The notes under the pieces were generated by a model. It was not told the DNA's origin, did not search any database, and saw only the letters and a program-made list of their open reading frames with translations. Below are positions 55,883-64,000 of a stretch of DNA of 64,000 bases, one piece after another (the first letter of the stretch is position 1; each line of letters starts with the position of its first letter). This DNA comes from Pseudophaeomoniella oleicola (Eukaryota > Ascomycota > Eurotiomycetes > Phaeomoniellales > Phaeomoniellaceae): NCBI GenBank assembly GCA_003868215.1, contig QWDQ01000082.1:1-64000 (forward strand). The letters run 5' to 3'. A program made the translations under genes and the position numbers.

Positions 55883-56913
55883 TCAGCACTGGATTGAAAG
55901 ACGATTTGTTGTCTTCCGCCGCTCAGGCATCTCCCGCATCTTTGGATGTGCCGGCCAACCCCGCTTGCTCTGTGAAAGTGGTGGTCTGGTAAGTTATGGT
56001 GCGATTTCGACTGATACCCAGTGGAACTAACCAAAGTATCTCTACCAACCGTTATCGCGGTCATCGCCCGTTATTCGCTTACAACAATTATTGTGTATTG
56101 ACAGCACCTCGCCAGGAATCCTGTCCTCGATTTCAATCGCCATATTACATGACCAACAACCTAGGTACATCCCAGGTCATCCCTTCTTCTCTCTCTCTCT
56201 TCATTGTATTCAACAACAGCCTATCATCTGATCTCACCTAGACTTACGGAGTAAAGTCTACTACGTACATACTACTAACAACATCATGGTACCCGTTAAG
56301 CCCATCGGACTAAGCCAACCCACGTCTATACTAAGGTATAACAGACCAGATCAGACCAGACCAGACCGGCTCCATCGTGCAGTAGCTCAGTAGCCGCTTC
56401 CCTCGTATCCTCTCATCTCGTTTTCCCTACTGAATACCCGAATGGATCCCTTGCCTTGTACAGTGCCTAAACCCTACCTAAGGGAATACCGACCTCGATT
56501 GACCCGTTTGCCCCGGCAGAATTTGAAGTCGTCCGATATCTCATAACACACATCTACCTTCCGTCACCGTCTTGACCTCGTCTAACTTAGGTAAGGTGCC
56601 TGACAGTACTTCGCTTCTTTAAGAGGCTGTGCTCATCTCGCGTTCTGGCCCTGCACTTTTGCTTCGCCCCGCTTCCATACCACCACCAACTGTCGTTTCC
56701 CCGAACTCCCCTCGGCCTTGACATCCTGCCTTTTTATCTCTCAGGCAAGCAATAACTCTGAAACAGTCGCAAGGCTTCCTTGACTCATTTCTAGGCATCA
56801 AATTGGTGTTGTGCTGCTTTGGTTTTGAGGCTGAAGTGGTAGTTGTGCCCGTTTCATGGAGCCGCATTGTTGCTTAAAGCGAACTTCGAGCTTAACGCAG
56901 AGCCTCTAGACAA

Positions 56914-57455
56914 GTAAGTGTTCCAGTGTCGATCTCCCTCTACATACCACCACCCCGCCTCCTTGTGTTACCAAAACATGGATTTCAACGAACAACGCCT
57001 TTGACCTTTGCGTACATGTATACACCTCTCTCATGTCAAATTTGTGGTCAAAGGCTGGATGTTTATATGTTCATTTCTCCCATGTTTCCTATGTACATCG
57101 TGCCGCGGGCACGGCCATTTGCAGTGTAGATGTCAGTCCCCAGCGTCGCAGCTGCGAGGATCTTTGCTCCAGATACATCCAAGGTCCTTACGAGGTAATT
57201 GGGTGTTCATGGGTCAAATGCGAATCATGGCACGGTGGAAGCTTTTGTGCTCCGGCCATACTTTGGGGGACAAGCATCTCTCGATCTAGGTCTTTTAGCA
57301 GGTGTCTTCTTCGTTATGCTCAAATGGTCACTGCTGGCGAACTGTCGGCACGGAGACCTCTTGAGTTTTCTTCTACATCTTTTCCCTTGATTCTATCGAT
57401 CTATCATTCTATCTGGTATTCATCCTCGGACTTCTCCAATTGGACTAACATATAG
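56914..57455 (+). other. Probable 5' UTR intron of the C2H2 gene
   Basis: A strong donor (GACAA|GTAAGT) and a matching branch and acceptor (GGACTAACATATAG) bound 542 bp that end 137 bp before the start codon of the C2H2 gene. Splicing would remove several upstream ATGs. This is inferred from signals only. Confidence 0.5.
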
Positions 57456-57592
57456 TAGACGTTGAGAAAGTCGAAGCACGATAAACATACTTCAATCTCT
57501 GGCCTGGTCTCTCCGGTGACTTGTAGCCAGTCGCAAATCCATGAATCACTTTATGATCATATTGGGCTCAAATCAGAAGCATCGCCGTCTTC

Positions 57593-59100
57593 ATGACGGA
57601 TTTCTACGAGCCCAATTCTCCTCTCATGCAAGCCATTAAACCAAATATCAAGCCCTCGGAGTCTCCGCCTCCGTCTCTTCCAGACGATTTATCGTCATCA
57701 TCGGACGAAGAAGAAACGTATCGGAGACGGTCAAAGAAAAGGGTGCGACCCTCGCAAGGGGACGCAGTCCTGATTCGTCAACTCGAACCAAATCGTCCTG
57801 ACATTGCTCAGCACGCTGCGGAATTCGTACTTGACCCTGAAGCACCGTCGGAAACGGAGTCGATGAAAGAGGATATGGGAGATGCGGAAATCACGGTAGA
57901 GCAGCAAGATGCCACGGTCAATTTAGCAGAAGAGGCATTGAAGGTTGTAAAGATCAAATCGAACGATCGATCACCACCAGAACCGTCTTTTCGAGAGCCA
58001 ACGTCGCCTGTGGACCTGAATACATATGAAAGCATGAGGCGGGAGTCTACGCCTTATTATAGGAAGATCTCTCCGAAACCCTTACGACAGCAACCTCACC
58101 CTATCAATACCGTGGCTAGCTCTGACGAGCTCACGGACAACGATACTCTCGCGACATCGCCGAACCTCGCAAAGTATACCATCACGCCGTCCGAACCGAT
58201 TGCAAGCACTCTCCCAGCTTTGCAAACTTCTCCTGGAAAATCTGCCACAACGCGATCTTATGATAGCCTGCAAAGTCTGCCATCGTTAAAAACTGCAGTG
58301 GGAGAACAGCTTGAAAATGCTATTCCTCCCCAGTCAGCAACATCACCATCCATGGGCCGCCCTTCAGGTCCATATTATGGATCTCATTCCGGACCTTCAC
58401 CGGGGGCGTATTCGAATCCCTCTCCGGCCTCAAACAAGGATGCACAGACTATGTCGCCGCCTTCGACTTTGCCCACACATCCGCAATACTGGAGGACGAC
58501 CAAATCAGAAACCTCAGTGAGCTCGGCTGTTAGTGACGCAACGACTCCCACAACCATTAGTCACAGTCCTAGTAGTGCGTACACTACTCCAAGCACCCAA
58601 GATCCCAGATTGGCAGAAGGAGAGTCAAACTTGCTGCTCAACGGGCCACTCTCCGCAAATGGCCCTTTCACGTCATCAACTTTCAAATGTACCTACGATG
58701 GCTGTACTGCGCCACCTTTCCAGACTCAGTATCTACTCAATTCTCACACCAATGTCCACTCTCAGAACCGCCCACATTACTGTCCAGTAAAAGGCTGCCC
58801 AAGAGGTGCTGGCGGAAAGGGTTTCAAACGAAAGAACGAGATGATACGCCATGGCCTGGTTCATGATTCTCCTGGTTATGTTTGCCCTTTTTGTCCTAAT
58901 CAACAGCACAGATACCCTAGGCCTGATAACTTGCAGAGGTTTGTTTGACGAATCCGTTTGATAGACGTCTGCTGATGACATACAGGCACGTCCGCGTCCA
59001 CCATGTGGATAAAGATAAGGAAGATCCCGAGCTGAGAGAGGTCCTCGCCCAAAGACCTGACGGTCCCAATCGGGGACGGCGCCGCAGACTAGGATCGTGA
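57593..59100 (+). CDS. C2H2 zinc-finger transcription factor
   Basis: Two exons (57593-58938 and 58986-59100, 47-bp intron) encode 486 residues. The first 360 residues are Ser/Pro/Thr-rich and disordered, with an SSSSDEEET cluster and a basic RRRSKKRVRPS nuclear-localisation-like stretch. Three C2H2 fingers lie at about 363-460: FKCTYDGC with its HTNVH pair, HYCPVKGC with RHGLVH, and YVCPFCPN with RHVRVHH, the last being completed only after the intron. The tail RGRRRRLGS is basic. The finger cluster looks strongly conserved, as expected of a Pezizomycotina regulator, but I cannot assign a target or name. Confidence 0.9.
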
Positions 59101-59770
59101 CCTATTTCATATCCAAGTACTTGTTTCTTGTCTCATGTATGAATTGACGAACACAAATGTGCTGAGTAATTAATGGTGGCAAAATTGAGTGTCACTCCGA
59201 TGTGGCCTATGAAGTGACGACAAGTGTTTGAATATGATACCGTTTTTGCGTTTTATCCTTGTTTTGGTACAGCGGGAAGCTTTTTGTCGGTTGGGAAAAT
59301 GGAACAGCACTGTGTCATCAGGTCTGACAGGGATCTCCTCGTTGCAGCCTACGGGAATTTGCAAGGTTGTGTAGAGATCGCTCTGAAATACTCGCTTGTA
59401 AGACTACGTCGTCAGAGAGTCCATAGCTGTTGCGCAATAGCTTTATTACCCAGAACGTCTGATAGGTACAGCAATGTCATACATTGAGTTGCTTCTAGGC
59501 CCTTGTGCCGTTATAGGACTATCAAACGTGTCTGACACCTTGAGACAGAAAGGGAGCAAGCATTTAATTACTCAACCTAGGTGTAATTAGATATATCTTG
59601 ATTGATACTGAGAGAGCTTGTAATCCGTTAGTCGATATCGTACTGTCGCAATGGTCTTGGCACGCTAGTGTTAGCTCAGTCGCTAGCCGAGCAATGCCTT
59701 CTCACCTCAAATGTTCAAGAGCTTCATCACCAGCAAGTCTTTTATCACCGCTGCCACCATCACATCCACC
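59101..59770. other. Intergenic
   Basis: 3' flank of the C2H2 gene and promoter of ATP synthase delta. An in-frame ATG at 59711 could start the delta precursor earlier. Confidence 0.5.
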
Positions 59771-60552
59771 ATGAGCGCTCTTCGTGTCTCCCGACTTGCC
59801 ACCAGAGGAGCTCGCATGACGAGTGTCCGTGCACCAATCCAACGACGAGGTTATGCAGACGCCGTCGCCGATAAAATCAAGCTGTCCCTAGCTCTTCCGC
59901 ATCAGGTACGAGGTCCAATTCGCACCCTACAACGCCGTCTGAACCAATTGATGTTGCGAACTCTTGAGTCGTCGTTCAATTGTATGAAGTAGCTAACGAA
60001 ATCTTGATAGGCCATCTACAAATCAACCGATGTGTAAGCGAAATCCTACCGATCGTCGTCCAATGCCGATGCTCGCAAGATTCCCAGAGAATTTAAAACT
60101 GACGAACCTAGTGTCCAAGTGAACATTCCAGCTGAGACCGGTGACATGGGTGTATTGGCGAACCATGTCCCATCGATTGAGCAATTGCGACCTGGCCTGG
60201 TCGAGATTATTGAGGAGAGTGGTGGTAGCAAACAATTTTTCTGTAAGATCACTTCATCATGGGTGATGATCAATACTAAGAGTCTACAGTATCTGGTGGA
60301 TTTGCCGTTGTCCAACCAGGTTCGGCATTGAGCATCAACGCTGTCGAAGGTTTCGCTCTTGAAGATTTCAGCGCAGATGCCGTTCGATCGCAGATCGCCG
60401 AGGCCCAAAAAATTGCAAGTGGCAGCGGTAGTGAACAAGATATCGCCGAGGCAAAGATTGAGCTGGAGGTGAGTCTGATCGTGATGTTTTTCATGAAGAT
60501 TTGCGCTAATCAGGTATAGGTTCTCGAGAGTCTGCAAGCCTCATTGAAGTAG
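59771..60552 (+). CDS. ATP16: Mitochondrial F1-ATP synthase subunit delta
   Basis: Five exons (59771-59905, 60011-60033, 60112-60242, 60290-60468, 60520-60552) encode 166 residues. The N-terminus (SALRVSRLATRGARMTSVRA, then RRGYA) is a mitochondrial presequence. The mature protein has the delta/epsilon beta-sandwich: KLSLALPHQAIYKSTDVVQV, NIPAETGDMGVLANHVPS, LSGGFAVVQPGSALSINAVE, then two helices (DAVRSQIAEAQKIASGSGSE, AEAKIELEVLESLQASLK). It belongs to the central stalk of F1 in the matrix (equivalent to bacterial epsilon). Exon 2 is a 23-nt microexon. ATG 59711 would add 20 residues in frame; the start at 59771 fits the presequence pattern better. Confidence 0.94.
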
Positions 60553-60880
60553 AAACGTTGCACATATAGCTTACTTCATCCCGCTGTGTAGAATATTACA
60601 ATTTTGAAACTGTCCACATGTATTGGACGCTCCTGTTTGCGGTTGCTCTTTCCTTCACTCGTGATTTCCTGTTGCTTTCCTTGGCCCTAACAAACCTGAG
60701 TTCCCAAAGCGAGATTCTGCATCTTAGAACAAAGTCATGTTTGTGCCCAACTCGGCCGCCATACGCTTCCATCTCTTCGCGGATATCAGGTATCTAATAC
60801 TTCTAGGGTAGCCCCGTCACTTGGTACTAGATGATGGTTCAACTCAGATTTCAAGGAGCTGAAGCCACCAAAGGATACAA
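60553..60880. other. Spacer and leader of the following large gene
   Basis: A 328-bp stretch with the 3' flank of ATP16 and, presumably, promoter and leader of the next gene. A frame from ATG 60737 (MFVPNSAAIRF) could not be spliced to it in frame. Confidence 0.4.
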
Positions 60881-63800
60881 TGGTCAGTGTGCTTCGTGTT
60901 GCGTCCTTGTCAAAGCTGACGATATTGTGAGGCGGCAAATGGAGTGACATCTGGTACCGTTGCTTCTCGGGTCCTTGCATTCCAGAATTTGCAAGATCGT
61001 GAACGAGATGTTCCCCAGACCCCTCGGCCTCCTCGTGTCATGACACGGTTCGCGGACGTATTTGAAAAAGGCGTTCGTGTTGGTCATGGGACTCGGACTC
61101 ATGCAACATTTGCAAGTCCTGCAGGTCGGCCTTCACGAGACAAAAATGAAGGAGTCAGGCTCGATAACCAGCCTCCCGTGGGCTACTACGGGCATGGACC
61201 GTGTATGCTTGGTGGACACTGGGAGGAGAAAGAAGTAGTCACAGATGAACCACAGCAGCGTACACCCAATCTCGATCACCACCGGTCACAGCAGAAAGTG
61301 TCCGACATTAGTCCGAGTCCATCAAAACTCCCCCGAAAATACCGCTCTATGGAAGCGATCGAAAGTAAAACCGATCAAGAGGAACTTTATAAGCTCAAAG
61401 CGCAACAGAAGACTAGACCTGAAAGCCATGTTGGTTACGTCCAACGTGGTCCAGCTACTAGCAAGCTTGAGCACGATGTCCTGAATGAGTTAGAAAGCAT
61501 GATTGATGATGCATTGGAACAACAGGGACCATCAAAGGCATCTGCTAGAGATAATGCGCTCCTGAGTGTCTCCTCCGACGACCTGTCACGGACCTTGCCA
61601 ACGTCAGGATATGTGTCACCATCTCAGCTTCAGTCACCAACTACAGGAGAACGTCAGAATTCCCAATGGCCGCCTTCCATGCCCAGGAACGGCAACTTCG
61701 GAAGGCATCAAGGCCTCAAGGAAGAGGCTAGGACGCTGTCCTTGAACCGACAGGGAAGTCTAACAAACAATGCCGTTATGCGCCGAAGCAGTTCTGAACC
61801 TGATCCACGCAATCACCGTACTCCAGGCTCGACATCGTTGTCACCGGACAGATCTGATGGAAGGGAAGATAAGCGGGTGGCATCACCTCTTAGACACGGC
61901 TTAAGCACAGTTCGAGAGCGAGCAGCACTTTTCGAAAAGGTGGGTCCTCCTCGTGATATCCCGATTCATCGAAGCTCCCAGGGTGGGAGGGATGCAAGCA
62001 CTTCTGCTTTTGCAAGACACCAATCACCATCACCTGTAAATGAATCGGCCCCTTCGACCGATCGCCCCCATCCACGATGGAACGCATCTAGAACACCATG
62101 TCAATCATCAAGCGGAAGTAAGAACGTTGCGAACGACAACAGCCTAAACAAGCAGAGAAGAGAGCCATCATATAGCTCGCAGGAGGCGACTGGAGGGGTA
62201 TTGACCAGTACATTGCCACGCCGAACGTCCAGTTCTCCCAACAATGGGCATGACTATCTTCAAACAGAGTCGACCTACCAGCATGGCCACCTGGATTCAG
62301 TGCCTCACCGTCGTCCATTTCAATATATGGAAACGACTGAAGAAGAGGGCAGTGCCGAAGATATCCTCTACCATGGTAAAGAAGAAGATCAGAGATCCCA
62401 GCAATCTGAGCACAGCTCTCCAAGGAATGGGTACAATGAGCGCCGCCTCCCTGATCAACAAGAGCACCATAATCTCACCGCTACGCAGACAGACTACCAT
62501 GACCTTAGTACAGGTAGCAGTCATATTCAGCAAGATCGTTCTCACTTATACACTAATGAAAGTGAGGGTTCAGTTACAAGTACGGGTGAAGAAACCGGAT
62601 ACCACGGCAACTACATTACCCAACAAGATCTAGATCGGCCTCGAGATCACAAATCCAAGGACGCTGGTCAAACCCAAGATGAGCGCCCGCTAGAACAGAA
62701 TCATGACGAGCGGCCCCACGAGATGCTTCCTCATGAAGGTGATCAGTCACCTTCACGTCTAACATCGAAGATTTGGCCCTTCAGCTGGGGAGCATTCCTA
62801 CATGACAGACGGTCTCCTACTTCCCATAAAGATTCGAAAGCTGACAATACGACCTGTGGCGATGCCGCACCCAAGAAGAGTGAGGAACCCCCATCAGAGA
62901 ATGAGGTTGAGCATGAAGGAAGTCATCGTGGTATCGTGGCTGAGCAGGAAGAGACTGATAGCGATCATCGCGTACAAAAGCAGCAAGGGGGTAGCTTAGC
63001 CAGCGATGAAAGCCTTAGAACCGATGAGCATACTACCACGAGAACGTCTGAAGAGCACATGTCACGGGTCAAATCACCTACCTCCACTCGTGATGATCAT
63101 GGACGTGGTCCGGAGGGAAGTCAGCCGCGGCGCCAATCGACCAGCGTCTGGAGGCTTCGCAATGCCGATAAAATTGCTCTCGAGGGAGCCCCTCTTGGTA
63201 CAAATCAACCCTTTTTCTATCCGCAACCAAAAGAGCAAACAACTTCAAGCGATGATGAGTCCGGACCAAAAGGCGCTGCCGAAGCGCAACTAAGCACCCA
63301 TGCCGTTAACACCCTTCCAAAACAGCTTCAAAGCGATGAACAAGCTATCTCCGCAGCAATAGGTAACATTGCCAAGGATCACCCTGAGATTATGTCTAAT
63401 GAGAGCGAGAAACCCGTGGCCAGTGGCCGTACTCGTGGGAAAGCAGATGCAGACCAAACCACTCTCCCGGGAGAAGTCAGACCAAGTTCGCAGTCTTCAG
63501 CGAAACCTCAAGGTGGGCGATTGTCTCCGTCTTCTCGCCACCGTGTCGGTCGCGTCTCCGAAAGAGTGCAGAATTTCGAACGCTCAGCCGCGCATTCCGT
63601 CGCTCGAGACCAAACGCAACCTCCGCGTGGTCGGAATAGTCACGGCCCGTCTCGTCTCATCACACACCCCTTCGACCGCTCGGGTGTACAGAGTCCTGAG
63701 GTCAAGGATGAATCAGCTGCGACAGTGACCAGTACTCACGAGGACTATGCGCAGGAAGGTCGACCAAAAGTCGGAATTTCTTCGATGAAACGTAAGTTCG

Positions 63801-64000
63801 ATGCACAAGGTGCCAAGGACCACAGATTCCTGCAAGATGTTTTCGATACTTCCGGTGAAGAATGTCGAAGGGAGCAAGGACAAGAGCATGGACCCAGCGC
63901 TCGCGAGGATCAAAGAATACCTACAGATGCTGTTAGCAAAAGCCTCCAAAGAGAGCGAGCCCCTGTCCTAGCTTCTCGGGCCTCGAACACTCCTGATGAT
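60881..64000 (+). CDS. Very large disordered protein, partial (runs off the right edge)
   Basis: From 60932 one frame is open for more than 3 kb to the window end (over 1,020 residues), so the 3' end is missing. I place the start at ATG 60881-60883, followed directly by a 48-bp intron, giving MAANGVTSGTVASRVLAFQN; an earlier start remains possible. The protein is extremely polar (Ser, Arg, Glu, Gln, Asp, Pro), with no globular domain or membrane helix seen. The N-terminal region has a constrained-looking segment, PQTPRPPRVMTRFADVFEKG and GYYGHGPCMLGGHW. A short Arg-and-Phe motif recurs (RVMTRFADVFEK, TVRERAALFEK, RVSERVQNFER). Serine-rich SP sites are frequent. It resembles large fungal scaffold proteins of the cortex or septum in style only; function unknown. 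Confidence 0.75.

Larger units (their letters stand above)
53319..57592. other. 4.3-kb gene-free region upstream of the C2H2 gene
   Basis: The longest non-coding stretch in the window. Contents: an AGCTGGC-type short repeat at about 54311-54330, a tandem TCTCTAACT repeat near 55853-55882, a GACCA repeat near 56345-56368, CT-rich sequence, and a probable 5' UTR intron near the right end. No frame shows a recognisable domain. The right 700 bp are probably the transcribed leader of the C2H2 gene. Confidence 0.5.

Noticed and set aside
53319-57592. Search for a transposon or virus-like relic in the largest void
   Set aside because: No reverse transcriptase, integrase, transposase or long terminal repeats were recognised on either strand.

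Overview
The window is ordinary nuclear DNA of a filamentous ascomycete (Pezizomycotina). The signs are many short spliceosomal introns (about 47-60 bp, GTRNGT donors, CTAAC-type branch sites), fungal housekeeping orthologues (Prp16, PCNA, HAP3, Ydj1/Mas5-type J-protein, ATP synthase delta, prefoldin 2), CYS-14-type sulfate permease, Aro8-type aminotransferase, and Pezizomycotina families such as DUF3602. I cannot place the genus; Leotiomycetes or a neighbouring class is only a guess. The first 76 bases are pure G and look like an assembly or sequencing artefact. No rRNA, convincing tRNA, CRISPR array, virus-like element or intact transposon was seen.

Layout. 0.9-10 kb: a short Ser-rich conserved protein (-), a Tra2-like SR/RRM splicing factor (-), an Nto1/BRPF-type PHD protein of a histone acetyltransferase complex (-) and a small conserved basic protein (+). 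11-17.5 kb: a G3BP/Bre5-type NTF2-RRM protein (+) convergent with a TPR protein (-), separated by a microsatellite-rich spacer; then 2.3 kb with no recognisable gene. 17.5-25.5 kb: an accessory-looking block with an Aro8-type aminotransferase (-), a MATE-like transporter (-) divergent from a 14-TM MFS pump (+), then a headless remnant of a fungal transcription factor. 26.5-36 kb: HAP3/NF-YB (-), prefoldin 2 (-) divergent from Prp16 (+), and the Ydj1-type J-protein (+). 38.6-46.7 kb: SulP sulfate permease, a tiny split gene for a Cys-rich 29-residue peptide, PCNA and pyridoxal kinase (all +). 47.3-53.3 kb: a BAH-PHD protein and a DUF3602 protein (-), an ankyrin-repeat protein and a CBS-domain protein (+). 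53.3-57.6 kb is gene-free and may hold the long leader of a C2H2 zinc-finger factor at 57.6 kb, followed by ATP synthase delta and a very large disordered protein that runs off the right edge.

Genes are mostly independent housekeeping units, not operons. The only block suggesting joint function is the divergent MATE/MFS pair with its regulator remnant. I found no clearly new biological system. The more unusual features are in gene architecture: a PCNA start codon split by an intron plus a GC-AG intron in the same gene, an 11-nt microexon in pyridoxal kinase, stop-free introns of length 3n in HAP3 and the BAH-PHD gene, a degenerate bromodomain in the Nto1 protein, and the tiny zinc-ribbon-like peptide gene. 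Exon structures were worked out by hand from splice signals and protein continuity; each quoted coding length divides exactly by three.
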